DNA of 14,000 bases from Tardiphaga sp. (GCA_014377915.1 JACMOT010000437.1:1-14000); one strand, 5' to 3'. Positions 1 to 7,343 are shown, counted from the first letter of the stretch. Notes: a model not told the origin generated them from the sequence alone. Numbers and translations: made by a program.

Positions 1-1020
1 GATGTTGTTCTTGTACTCGGCGGGGAATTGGTCGCCGGTGTAGAACTTCATCCCCAGAGGAGCCACATGCGCGCCGAGATTCAGCACCGGCGGCGTGAAT
101 TCCGAACACGCATGGCCCATGGCGAATTTCGGATCCGGCATGTCACCCTGGTGGCAATGCGGATAGCCGAAATGTTCGCCGAGCTTCGAGATCATGTTGA
201 GCTTGTCGCTCGGCAGGTCGTCGCTGACCCAGTCACGGGCGTTTTCGGTGAACCAGTATTTTCCGCTACGCGGATCGACGTCGCCACCGACGCTGTTACG
301 GACGCCCAGGGCGACGATCTCCGCATTGCCGGTCTTGGGATCGACGCGGCGGATCTGCGACAGCGAGGTCGGCGGGATGCCGATATTGAAGGGAGGTCCG
401 AACGGCACGTAGAACCAGCCCTCCTTGTCGGCAGCCAGATATTTCCAGCCATGCGCGGCAAAGGACGGCATGTCGTCATAGACCACCTTGCCATCGCCCA
501 GCTTGTCGAGATTGGCCTCGGCATTGTCGTAGCGGATCAGTCTGTCGATATCGATGACGTAGAGCGCGCCGTCGCGAAACGCGATTCCGGTCGGCATCTT
601 CAGCCCCTTGATCACGGTCTTGACGTCCTTCTTGCCGCCCTTGTCGGTGATCGCATAGACGTTGCCGAGCCCGAACGAGCCGACGAACAGCGTGCCATTT
701 TCGCCCCACGCCATCTGCCGCGCCGCCAGCACGCCGGAGGCATAGACCTCGATCTTGAAACCCGCCGGAAGTTTTATCTTTTTCATCATGGCGGCGAGTT
801 CGGCGTCGGACGCGCCGGTCGGCGGGCCGGACGGCGGCGCCAGGCCCTTCTGCGCCTCGGTCTCGTCGCCAAGGAACCAGTCATCCGGCGGATGGATCCA
901 GAATTCCTTGGTATCAGACTTGTAGCTCTTGAGCTTTTCCTGTGCGCTGGCCTGGCTGATCCCGGCAATGGCGAGGATCGCAGCGCACGCCAGAACAGAT
1001 CGAGAAAGGATCGATGTCAT
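1..1020 (-). CDS. PQQ-dependent sugar dehydrogenase, sorbosone dehydrogenase-like (partial, C-terminus beyond window)
   Basis: The frame is open from an ATG at 1020 to the left edge, giving 340 residues with no stop, so the C-terminus is missing. Residues 1-26 form a signal peptide (MTSILSRSV, a hydrophobic Ala/Ile core, then ASA before Gln27), so the enzyme should act in the periplasm. The body reads as beta-propeller blades of the soluble glucose/sorbosone dehydrogenase family: LPAGFKIEVYA, MAWGENGTLFVGS, LGVRNSVGGDVDP, YWFTENARDW, LGEHFGYPHCHQGD and AHVAPLGMKFYTGDQFP. Members oxidise sugars or aldehydes with pyrroloquinoline quinone and pass electrons to the respiratory chain. The substrate cannot be read from the sequence, and 'sorbosone' is a family label. 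An AGGGAG ribosome site lies 8 bases before the ATG. The gene is separated from the DUF5996 gene by 198 bases and is probably transcribed on its own or with genes further left. The family call is good; the exact substrate is unknown. Confidence 0.88.
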   Translation of the reverse strand, partial: MTSILSRSVLACAAILAIAGISQASAQEKLKSYKSDTKEFWIHPPDDWFLGDETEAQKGLAPPSGPPTGASDAELAAMMKKIKLPAGFKIEVYASGVLAARQMAWGENGTLFVGSFGLGNVYAITDKGGKKDVKTVIKGLKMPTGIAFRDGALYVIDIDRLIRYDNAEANLDKLGDGKVVYDDMPSFAAHGWKYLAADKEGWFYVPFGPPFNIGIPPTSLSQIRRVDPKTGNAEIVALGVRNSVGGDVDPRSGKYWFTENARDWVSDDLPSDKLNMISKLGEHFGYPHCHQGDMPDPKFAMGHACSEFTPPVLNLGAHVAPLGMKFYTGDQFPAEYKNNI

Positions 1021-1218
1021 CGCGTCACTCCCTGGGCAGCTCGTTGCGGCTGCGCTGTCTTGTTTGAACTTACGAGACGATCTTATTGGTCTGCGATTTT
1101 CTAGACGCTCAAATGCTATCACAACTTCACAAGGTGCAAAGCGGAGTTATTCGGCAATACGGGGACCCGATACGATCGCAGGCCATGCTGCATCGCATTT
1201 CATGATAGCAGCGACCGG
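1021..1218 (-). promoter_or_regulatory. Leader and probable promoter region of the sugar dehydrogenase
   Basis: These 198 bases separate the start of the dehydrogenase from the stop of the DUF5996 gene, both on the minus strand. The ribosome site AGGGAG lies directly upstream of the dehydrogenase ATG. The middle (about 1060-1150) is visibly more AT-rich than the flanking genes, as expected of a promoter, but I cannot single out a convincing -35/-10 pair. I see no strong hairpin with a T-run that would end the upstream DUF5996 transcript, so read-through from that gene is possible. No small ORF here looks coding. Confidence 0.35.
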
Positions 1219-2151
1219 TCAGCTCTGCCGAGGAATCGCCGCCCGCCCGGCGGCGCATTCCAGGGCATGGCGATCCCAAGCGGCGAGGTTGGCGGCCGCC
1301 TCATACGTGCTTTGCAGAAATTGCAGCAGGACCGCGTCGGGATTTTCCGCGGTGCGCACGGCATCATAAGGCAGGATGAATTCGCCGAGATCCTTGCTGA
1401 AGAACGCGGCCTCCGGCTGCACCACCACGTCGGCGAAACCCGCCGGCGCCGGATAGGCGTAGGAATAGAAGGCGGGATAATCGATCGCCCCGCCGCCTGG
1501 CCAGAAGCCGGCGCTCGAAACCTCATGCGAATAGGCTTCGCGCACCACGTCGTCGGAAAGATGCGGCACGCCACCGGGATGCGTCGGCGCGGCGCGACCC
1601 GAGAACCGTGTCACCGCCAGATCAAAGCTACCCCAGAAGAAATGCACCGGGCTGGCCTTGCCGATAAAGCCGGTGCGAAACTGCTTGAAGACGCGGTCCA
1701 CCTGCCGCAACGCTTGCCCGAAGCGCCGCACCGCATCGGCATCATAGCTGGCGTGGACATGGTCTTCGCCGAAGCGGAGCGGATCGACAAGTTCGTTCGG
1801 CATGTCGTCGATCTCGACCGCGATGCCGAGATCGGCAAGTGCCACCAGCAGCTCCGCATAAAAACCGGCAACCGACTGCGCCCGCAACGGCAGCTTGCGG
1901 CGGGCGCCGCCGCTGGTCTCGATATCGAGCACGTGGTCGATAAAATCGAAGGCAATCTCGAAGCTGGTTTCGCCATCCGCAATCGGCGAGGTGGTCAGCC
2001 CGCGCGGGGTGACATACAGCACGACATGCCAGGAATGATTCAGCCACGGCGTTTTCGATAGTCTGATCTTGCCGACGATCTGGCTCCATAGCCGCAGCGT
2101 TTCGGCGCTGTCGCGCCACGCGGCATAAGGCAGTTCGGGCCAGCCGGCCAT
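1219..2151 (-). CDS. DUF5996 family protein
   Basis: A 310-residue soluble protein without signal peptide or membrane segment. It matches what I know of DUF5996: a tryptophan-rich opening (WPELPYAAWRDSAETLRLW), then QIVGKIRL, PWLNHSWHVVLYVTPRGLTT, FEIAFDFIDHVL, a central VHFFWGSFDLAVTRFSGR, and a C-terminal region with HEVSSAGFWPGGG, PAFYSYAYPAP and FILPYDAVR. Several His, Trp and Tyr residues in these blocks look like a conserved pocket, but no catalytic role is established that I know of. The start ATG at 2149-2151 lies 5 bases after the stop of the upstream small gene (2157-2600), so the two are probably co-transcribed and translationally linked. No characteristic Shine-Dalgarno sits at the ideal distance. 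The family is often annotated only as hypothetical, and I do not assign a function. Confidence 0.85.
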   Translation of the reverse strand: MAGWPELPYAAWRDSAETLRLWSQIVGKIRLSKTPWLNHSWHVVLYVTPRGLTTSPIADGETSFEIAFDFIDHVLDIETSGGARRKLPLRAQSVAGFYAELLVALADLGIAVEIDDMPNELVDPLRFGEDHVHASYDADAVRRFGQALRQVDRVFKQFRTGFIGKASPVHFFWGSFDLAVTRFSGRAAPTHPGGVPHLSDDVVREAYSHEVSSAGFWPGGGAIDYPAFYSYAYPAPAGFADVVVQPEAAFFSKDLGEFILPYDAVRTAENPDAVLLQFLQSTYEAAANLAAWDRHALECAAGRAAIPRQS

Positions 2152-2156
2152 CGCCG

Positions 2157-2315
2157 TCAGATCATTCCCTTGCTGACGTAATTATACAGCACCGCGAGCA
2201 CGACCAGGCCGATGAAGATCAGCGCCACCGGCAGCTTCCTCTTTTCGGGCTGCGGCGGTTTTTCCGGCTTGATCTTGCGGAAGGGCGTGACGTTGTCGCC
2301 GTGATTGTCGGTCAT
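2157..2315 (-). other. Alternative internal start: 52-residue single-pass membrane protein
   Basis: This is the alternative gene model for the 3' part of the preceding ORF, from the internal ATG at 2313-2315. The product would have a polar N-terminus (MTDNHGDNVTPF), a basic Pro/Lys/Glu stretch and a single membrane helix near the C-terminus ending in YNYVSKGMI. Small proteins of this general build occur in Bradyrhizobium-type genomes. The bases just upstream on the minus strand (CCGAGAACAAGACC) carry only a weak purine-rich ribosome site. I keep it separate because the codon pattern changes at this point. N-terminal data would decide between the two models. Confidence 0.45.
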
Positions 2316-2600
2316 TGGTCTTGTTCTCGGAGCCGTCTTGACGAGGGGAGGCGTACCGGTGCCGCCCATGCGGGCGTAATAGCTTCGGTACACGATTTGA
2401 ATGGTGGTCTCAGCCGCGGCCGCTTCGGACTGCCGGCGTGCCAGCAACGCGCGGTAGCCGGCGAAGAAGGACTGCGATTCCCGCGGCAACGCATCGATGC
2501 TGTTCAGCTTCGCCATCATCAGCCAGGTCGCAAAATCGGCACGCGCCTCATCATTGGCGCGCTTGGCAATTTCGAGGTTGGAATCTGTCGTCGCCGGCAT
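2157..2600 (-). CDS. Hypothetical protein with C-terminal membrane segment (possible in-frame fusion)
   Basis: The frame is 147 codons from an ATG at 2600. I do not recognise the family. Residues 1-86 are probably helical and hydrophilic (NLEIAKRANDEARADFATWL, then SQSFFAGYRALLARRQSEA and QIVYRSYYARMGG) with strongly GC-biased third positions, so this part looks genuinely coding. Around residues 87-95 the codons become atypical (AGA ACA AGA CCA) and an internal Met follows at residue 96. From there the sequence MTDNHGDNVTPF, a Lys/Pro-rich stretch and one hydrophobic helix (PVALIFIGLVVLAVLYNYV) looks like a complete small membrane protein of 52 residues. The ORF may therefore be one tail-anchored protein, or an upstream gene that lost its stop and now reads into a downstream one. 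It lies 5 bases upstream of the DUF5996 gene. No strong ribosome site precedes the ATG at 2600. Confidence 0.5.
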   Translation of the reverse strand: MPATTDSNLEIAKRANDEARADFATWLMMAKLNSIDALPRESQSFFAGYRALLARRQSEAAAAETTIQIVYRSYYARMGGTGTPPLVKTAPRTRPMTDNHGDNVTPFRKIKPEKPPQPEKRKLPVALIFIGLVVLAVLYNYVSKGMI

Positions 2601-2690
2601 CGTCGGTCCGCACCATCTGGAAGTGCCGCGATTGTCTGCGCAACGTCTGACGAATTCAAGCGATGCGAGCGCTGGAACCTGGATACGACA

Positions 2691-2710
2691 AAGCCGCCTC
2701 CCGGCGGCTT
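2691..2710 (-). terminator. Possible intrinsic terminator downstream of tRNA-Gly
   Basis: A perfect 8-bp stem, AAGCCGCC and GGCGGCTT, closes a 4-base loop. It lies about 50 bases downstream of the tRNA 3' end on the minus strand and is followed there only by TGTCG, so the U-tract is weak. The stem is strong and the position is right, so it is a plausible tRNA terminator. Confidence 0.45.
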
Positions 2711-2762
2711 GTCATCGAAATCCGAAGCGATCCGGAGATCGCCAGGAAGAGCCAAGAAATTC

Positions 2763-2837
<75 letters not shown>

Positions 2838-3032
2838 ATCCGAGAAGCTGGGCGACGCTTGCGCACCGCCAACGCGCAGACCTATGCCAAATGCGGCTGA
2901 CGAATGCAACAGCCAGACTGCAGGGAAAATTGGCTCGGTTAATGCGTTTTCATCGGCCGAGCGGCGAATTAGGGTCCGAAACCGCCCGGTTACCGTCAAA
3001 AGGGCGGCGCTTGGCCCGAATCAGCGCCGAAG

Positions 3033-3088
3033 CGGGTCATTTTTACCCGATTGAAAAATGCGCCCGTGAGCGCCATTTAAATCACGGG
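3033..3088 (+). promoter_or_regulatory. Probable cnoX promoter with a cluster of inverted repeats
   Basis: A candidate sigma-70 promoter is TTGAAA at 3051-3056, an 18-base spacer and ATTTAA at 3075-3080, within an AT-rich island. Three inverted repeats overlap it: CGGGT/ACCCG (3033-3037 with 3045-3049), CATTTTT/AAAAATG (3038-3044 with 3054-3060), and CCCGTGA/TCACGGG (3063-3069 with 3082-3088). The last brackets the putative -10, as a repressor operator would. The rest of the 298 bases between the tRNA and cnoX shows no gene I would support. The promoter hexamers are weak matches, so their exact position is uncertain. Confidence 0.4.
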
Positions 3089-3135
3089 CTGTGCTAGAAG
3101 CGGCGAGATTTTTCGAGACATCAAGCGAGGTTCAC

Positions 3136-4053
3136 GTGACCATTCTGGAACAGGGCGGCGCATCGACGCCGCAGGCAACCGCGCTCATCAAGGAAACCAC
3201 CACCCAGAGCTTCGTGCAGGACGTCATCGAGGAGTCCAAGCACCAGCCGGTGTTGATCGACTTCTGGGCGCCTTGGTGCGGCCCGTGCCGCACGCTGACC
3301 CCGATCATCGAAAAAGCGGTCACCGCCGCCAAGGGCCGGGTCAAGCTGGTGAAGATGAACATCGACGAGCATCCGGAAATACCGGGCCAGATGGGCATCC
3401 AGTCGATTCCCGCCGTGATCGCCTTCGTCAACGGCCAGCCCGCCGACGGCTTCATGGGCGCGGTGCCGGAAAGCCAGGTCACCGCCTTCATCGACAAGCT
3501 CACCGCGGGTATCCCCGGTGCCGAGCCGACCACCGCCGAGCTGCTGCAGGAGGCGGAGGCCATTCTCGCCGAAGGCGATCCGGCGACCGCCGCCTCGATT
3601 TACGGCGAGATCATTGCCGCTGACGCCACCAGCATCCCGGCGCTGGCCGGTCTGGCCCGCTGTTACCTGGAAAGCGGTGCGATCGAGCAGGCCAAGCAGA
3701 CACTGGAGCTGGTGCCGGCGGCCAAGCGCGAGGACGCCGCGGTTAAGGCCGTGCAGACCAGGATCGATCTGCTCGAGCAGGCCAATGCGCTCGGGCCGGT
3801 GACCGAGCTGGAGCAGAAGGTCGCCGCCGATCCGCTCGACCATCAGGCCCGCTTCGATCTCGCCACCGCGCTGAACGCCGCCAACCAGCGCCCGGAGGCC
3901 ATCAGCCATCTGCTGGAAATCGTCAAGCGCGACCGCAAGTGGAACGAGGACGGCGCCCGCAAACAGCTGGTCCAGTTTTTCGAAGCCTGGGGACCCACCG
4001 ACGAGGCCACGCTGGACGGCCGCAAGCGGCTATCCACCCTTCTTTTTTCATAA
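3136..4053 (+). CDS. cnoX: CnoX/YbbN-type thioredoxin with TPR domain
   Basis: A 305-residue cytoplasmic protein. I chose the GTG at 3136, preceded by GCGAGG at 3125-3130, because the product then begins MTILEQGG as in relatives; the frame is open further upstream but that part looks untranslated. Residues about 20-125 are a thioredoxin fold with the active site WCGPC at 47-51 and the conserved cis-Pro region (QSIPAVIAFVNGQ). Residues about 145-300 are TPR-like helices (EAEAILAEGDPATAASIYGE; LAGLARCYLESGAIEQAKQT). In the family, E. coli CnoX is a holdase chaperone lacking a CXXC pair, whereas the Caulobacter form keeps a redox-active CXXC. This protein has the full CGPC, so it should both protect client proteins and reduce disulfides, and pass clients to GroEL or DnaK. 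It leads a probable operon with the LON-domain gene 35 bases downstream. Confidence 0.9.
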   Translation: MTILEQGGASTPQATALIKETTTQSFVQDVIEESKHQPVLIDFWAPWCGPCRTLTPIIEKAVTAAKGRVKLVKMNIDEHPEIPGQMGIQSIPAVIAFVNGQPADGFMGAVPESQVTAFIDKLTAGIPGAEPTTAELLQEAEAILAEGDPATAASIYGEIIAADATSIPALAGLARCYLESGAIEQAKQTLELVPAAKREDAAVKAVQTRIDLLEQANALGPVTELEQKVAADPLDHQARFDLATALNAANQRPEAISHLLEIVKRDRKWNEDGARKQLVQFFEAWGPTDEATLDGRKRLSTLLFS

Positions 4054-4088
4054 TTTATTATTTCTCCCGCGGTGAATCGGAACCGGTC

Positions 4089-4763
4089 ATGCCCATCAAT
4101 GCCGACTACGACGGTCCCGGTGATCTCCCAGAGATCATTCCGGTGTTTCCCCTGCCCGGGGCGCTGCTGCTGCCCCGCGGTCAGATGCCACTCAATGTCT
4201 TCGAGCAACGCTATCTGGCGATGGTCGATGACTCGTTTCGCGACGGTCATCGCCTCGTCGGCATGATCCAGCCCGACGTGTCGCATTCGTCCGACGAGGC
4301 CAAGCCGGCGCTGTTCCGGGTCGGCTGCGTCGGCCGCATCACCCAGCTCGCCGAAGCCGGTGACGGGCGCTATATCCTCGAACTCACCGGCGTGACGCGT
4401 TTCAAGGTGCTGGAAGAGTTGACCGTGCTGACGGCGTATCGCCAATGCAAGGTGGATTACTTCCCGTTCCTCGGCGACTTCACGGCGCGCAAGGGGGAGG
4501 ACGAAGTCGACCGCGAAGCGCTGCTGGCGGTGCTGACCGACTTTCTCAAGGCCAACAATCTGAAGGTCGACTGGGAAGGCATCGAGAATGCGCCCAATGA
4601 AGCGCTGGTCAACGCGCTGGCGATGATGTCGCCCTATGGGCCGCCGGAAAAGCAGGCCATGCTGGAAGCGCCGGACCTGAAGACGCGCGCGGAAATCCTG
4701 GTCGCCATCACCGAGATGGACCTCGCCAAGAAGCGCACCAGCGGCGATACAGGCCTGCAATAG
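4089..4763 (+). CDS. LON peptidase substrate-binding domain protein
   Basis: A 224-residue protein consisting of the LON N-terminal (substrate-binding) domain only. It has no AAA+ ATPase and no Ser-Lys protease domain. The start ATG at 4089 gives [20 protein letters not shown]. The domain opens with [20 protein letters not shown] and [14 protein letters not shown], continues with [20 protein letters not shown] and RFKVLEEL, and ends in a helical region ([49 protein letters not shown]). The longer open frame upstream overlaps cnoX and is not used. In alphaproteobacteria such proteins recur next to this thioredoxin, which suggests a role in protein quality control, perhaps recognising unfolded clients, but the biochemical role is not established. 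It lies between cnoX and the Trm112 gene on the same strand. Confidence 0.9.
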   Translation: MPINADYDGPGDLPEIIPVFPLPGALLLPRGQMPLNVFEQRYLAMVDDSFRDGHRLVGMIQPDVSHSSDEAKPALFRVGCVGRITQLAEAGDGRYILELTGVTRFKVLEELTVLTAYRQCKVDYFPFLGDFTARKGEDEVDREALLAVLTDFLKANNLKVDWEGIENAPNEALVNALAMMSPYGPPEKQAMLEAPDLKTRAEILVAITEMDLAKKRTSGDTGLQ

Positions 4764-4797
4764 CCATGATCACCGAACCCGCCGGAGCGCAGCAACA

Positions 4798-4995
4798 ATG
4801 ATGACCCCGACCGAGCGCCCCGAAGGCACCGTCGATCCCAAGCTGCTCGAAATCCTGGTGTGCCCGCTCACCAAGGGACCGCTGGAATTCGACGCATCGC
4901 GGCAGGAGCTGGTTTCCCGCCAGGCAAAGCTGGCCTATCCGATCCGCGACGGCATCCCGATCATGCTGCCGGAAGAAGCCCGCGCTATCGATTGA
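4798..4995 (+). CDS. Trm112/UPF0434 family small protein
   Basis: A 65-residue protein: after a short variable lead it reads [20 protein letters not shown], then [20 protein letters not shown] and LPEEARAID, the full Trm112-like signature of the UPF0434 (YcaR) family. Eukaryotic and archaeal Trm112 activates methyltransferases for tRNA, rRNA and release factors, and a similar partner role is inferred for bacteria. Only one cysteine (Cys22) is present, so the four-Cys zinc knuckle of classical members is absent; I believe this is common in this bacterial branch. Two ATGs are adjacent (4798 and 4801). GGAG at 4784-4787 fits the first slightly better, so the start could be one codon later. It is 34 bases after the LON-domain gene and ends the likely three-gene operon. 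Confidence 0.88.
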   Translation: MMTPTERPEGTVDPKLLEILVCPLTKGPLEFDASRQELVSRQAKLAYPIRDGIPIMLPEEARAID

Positions 4996-4999
4996 ACAG

Positions 5000-5115
5000 G
5001 CTGTCGCTCCGGGGCGCGAGCCGCGTGAGCTGCGAGCGAACCCGGAACCTCGAATTGTTCAACCATCACCAGATTCCGGGTCCGCTCGGGCTGCGCCCTC
5101 CCGCCCGCAATGACG
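5000..5115. repeat. Intergenic palindromic repeat of Bradyrhizobium type, possible bidirectional terminator
   Basis: The gap between the convergent Trm112 and FAD-hydroxylase genes holds an imperfect inverted repeat. The left arm CGAGCGAACCCGGAACCT (5033-5050) pairs with the right arm AGATTCCGGGTCCGCTCG (5071-5088), 16 of 18 positions matching, around a 20-base loop. It is followed by GC-rich sequence ending in CCCGCCCGCAATGACGG. Short elements with CCGGAATC/GATTCCGG arms and an 'AATGACG' edge are dispersed in many Bradyrhizobium genomes, and this looks like a diverged copy. Its position between convergent ends suggests it could also stall transcription from both sides, though there is no T-run. 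Confidence 0.6.
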
Positions 5116-5116
5116 G

Positions 5117-6337
5117 TCAGAGCGCCTCGCCCTTCAGCAGCCGCGGGATTTCGCCGGACAGTCCCGCCGCCTGGCGGATGAAGGCATTCTTCAACGGCGG
5201 CAACCGATCGACCAGCCCGAGGCCGATATCGCGCACATTGCGCAGCACCGTGGATTTATTCGAGAACAGCAGGTTGAGCGCATTGGTGGCGACGCCCATC
5301 GCCATGGTGTCGAAGCGGCGCCATTGCTGATAGCGCTCCAGCACGTCCGCCTGGCCGAAATCCATGCCGAGCCGCGCGGCGTCCACGATGGTTTCCGCGA
5401 GCGCCGCGACATCCTTCAGGCCCATATTGAGCCCCTGCCCCGCGATCGGATGGATCACATGGGCGGCGTCGCCGATCAGGACCAGGCGTTCGGCCACGAA
5501 GGAGCGCGCGACGAAATAACCGAGCGGGAACGCGCGCGGCCGGTCGAGCAGCCTGACCTCGCCGAGGTGCAACCCGAAGCGCTGGTCGAGCTCGGCCTGG
5601 AACTCCTCTTCCGGCAGCGCCACGATGCGCGCGGCCTCGCCGCGTTTCTCGGTCCACACCAGCGATGAACGCCGGCCCGTCAGCGGCAGGATCGCAAACG
5701 GACCCGCTGGCAGAAAATGCTCCTCGGCGCGCCCCTCGTGGTCGCGCTCGTGGCTGACGGTGACGACGATGCCGGACTGGTCATAATCCCAGCCATGGGT
5801 CGCGATGCCGGCGCGCTCGCGCAACTTCGATCGGGCGCCATCGGCGGCGACCAGCAGGCCGGCCTCGATCACGCTGCCATCGCCGAGGGTAACGCTGACG
5901 CCGTCGGGGCGTGACGCAAACGTCGTCACCGCGGTGGGGCGCAGGTCAATGCCTTCGGCTTCGGCGCGGATTACCAGCTGGTCGATCAGCATCCGGTTCT
6001 CGACCATATGCGCGAAGGGCCGGCCGGGTTCGACATTGCCACCAAACGTCAAAAAGGTCGGCCGGGTCGCGTCTTCGAGGTTGGAATCGGTGACGATCAT
6101 GTCGAGGATCGGCTGCGCCTGCGCTTCCACCAGCGGCCAGACGTCGAGGACTTCAAACAGCCGCCGGCAGGCCGCCACGATCGCCGTGGAGCGCTGGTCG
6201 CGGCTCGGCCGCGTCGCCAGCGCGGGATCGGCCACGATGATGGGCAGCGAGGGCCCCAGACCCTGTCGCAAGGCCAGCGCCAGCGCCAGTCCCGCGAACG
6301 CTCCGCCTGCGATGACAATGCCTCGTTGTGCCGCCAT
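5117..6337 (-). CDS. UbiH/UbiF/Coq6-family FAD-dependent ubiquinone biosynthesis hydroxylase
   Basis: A 406-residue flavoprotein from the ATG at 6337 (MAAQRGIVIAGGAFAG). An ATG eight codons upstream (6361) is possible; the still longer open frame is not credible because the FAD motif must lie near the N-terminus. All three class A flavin hydroxylase motifs are visible: the dinucleotide fold VIAGGAFAGLALALAL (residues 8-23), the DGARSKLRE motif (166-174), and LIGDAAHVIHPIAGQGLNMG (287-306), which binds the ribityl chain. The family hydroxylates the ubiquinone ring with O2 and NADPH at the inner membrane. Which carbon is modified cannot be read. Alphaproteobacteria also use UbiL-type enzymes that hydroxylate more than one position, so I leave the symbol blank. 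It converges on the Trm112 operon and diverges from tesB. The 130-base divergent gap shows no clear promoter to me. Confidence 0.9.
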   Translation of the reverse strand: MAAQRGIVIAGGAFAGLALALALRQGLGPSLPIIVADPALATRPSRDQRSTAIVAACRRLFEVLDVWPLVEAQAQPILDMIVTDSNLEDATRPTFLTFGGNVEPGRPFAHMVENRMLIDQLVIRAEAEGIDLRPTAVTTFASRPDGVSVTLGDGSVIEAGLLVAADGARSKLRERAGIATHGWDYDQSGIVVTVSHERDHEGRAEEHFLPAGPFAILPLTGRRSSLVWTEKRGEAARIVALPEEEFQAELDQRFGLHLGEVRLLDRPRAFPLGYFVARSFVAERLVLIGDAAHVIHPIAGQGLNMGLKDVAALAETIVDAARLGMDFGQADVLERYQQWRRFDTMAMGVATNALNLLFSNKSTVLRNVRDIGLGLVDRLPPLKNAFIRQAAGLSGEIPRLLKGEAL

Positions 6338-6467
6338 GATGCCCGTACCTGCTGTTGCCATGCGCTTATAGCTGGGCGACACAGGAAGGTGAAACAAGGG
6401 CTGAACCGAGGCTTCAAACCTGGTGATTCGGCCCGCCGGCGATCCCGAGCGCAGCGAAAGACGATTG

Positions 6468-7343
6468 ATGTCCAAGAGCCTGATCGCCCTGCTCGACATT
6501 CTCGACCTCGAAACCATCGAGGTGAACATGTTTCGTGGCCGCAGCCCGAAGACGCGCTGGCAGCGGGTGTTCGGAGGCCAGGTGATTGGCCAGGCCATGG
6601 TGGCGTCGTGCCGAACTGCTGAAGGCCGCTTCCCGCACTCGTTGCACTGCTATTTCATTCTGCCCGGCGACCCGCAGATTCCCATCATCTACCAGGTCGA
6701 GCGGCTGCGCGACGGCAAGAGCTATTCGACCCGCCGTGTCACCGCGATCCAGCATGGCCAGGCCATCTTCTCGATGATGGTGTCGTTTCACGCCGAGGAA
6801 GCGGATTCCTTCAACCACCAGGACCAGATGCCCGACGTGCCGCCGCCGGAGCGGCTGACAGCGGAAGAACTCGCCAAGGACCCGCTGATCACCCAGATGC
6901 CGGACTTCATCCGGCGCTATTATGAATCCGACCGTCCGATCGAATTGCGACCGGTGGAATTCCAGCGCTATTTCGGCACCAAGGTCCCCGACGGTCGGAT
7001 CAATATCTGGATTCGCACCGCTGCGAAGCTGCCCGACGATCCGGCGCTGCATATGTGCGCGCTCGCCTATGCCTCGGATTTTTCCCTGCTGGATTCGATC
7101 ATGGCGCGCTATGGTCGCACGCTGTTCGATGGCCAGGTGATGGCCGCCAGCCTCGACCACGCGATGTGGTTTCACCGCCCGTTTCGTGCCGATGAATGGC
7201 TGCTCTACAGTCAGGATTCGCCCAGCGCGCAAAGCGGGCGCGGGCTGGCGCGCGGGCTGATCTTCAAACCCGACGGCACGCTGGTGGCCTCGGTGGCGCA
7301 GGAAGGTTCGATCCGCGAGCGGCGGGAAAAGCCGGCGGGCTGA
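6468..7343 (+). CDS. tesB: Acyl-CoA thioesterase II
   Basis: A 291-residue double-hotdog thioesterase, close to the 286 residues of E. coli TesB. The ATG at 6468 (MSKSLIALLDILDLETIEVN) aligns with the E. coli start; a weak GAAAGA site precedes it, and the 15 codons upstream in the same frame look like leader. Family blocks include NMFRG, RVFGGQVIGQAM, LHCYFILPGD, DGKSYSTRRV, PVEFQRYF, LAYASDFSLLD, DHAMWFHRPF and VAQEGSIRER. By counting, Asp204 and Gln278 fall at the E. coli catalytic positions, and position 228, Thr in E. coli, is Ser here, a conservative exchange. The enzyme hydrolyses medium- and long-chain acyl-CoA to free acid and CoA in the cytoplasm. It stands alone, followed by an intrinsic terminator at 7377. 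Confidence 0.93.
   Translation: MSKSLIALLDILDLETIEVNMFRGRSPKTRWQRVFGGQVIGQAMVASCRTAEGRFPHSLHCYFILPGDPQIPIIYQVERLRDGKSYSTRRVTAIQHGQAIFSMMVSFHAEEADSFNHQDQMPDVPPPERLTAEELAKDPLITQMPDFIRRYYESDRPIELRPVEFQRYFGTKVPDGRINIWIRTAAKLPDDPALHMCALAYASDFSLLDSIMARYGRTLFDGQVMAASLDHAMWFHRPFRADEWLLYSQDSPSAQSGRGLARGLIFKPDGTLVASVAQEGSIRERREKPAG

Noticed and set aside
28..1104. A 358-codon plus-strand frame opposite the sugar dehydrogenase
   Set aside because: The minus strand encodes a signal peptide and dehydrogenase motifs across the whole region, and the plus frame has none.
3121..4760. Long minus-strand frames (3121-3909 and 3843-4760) opposite cnoX and the LON-domain gene
   Set aside because: They are antisense to genes with clear thioredoxin and LON-domain motifs, and their own products are featureless.
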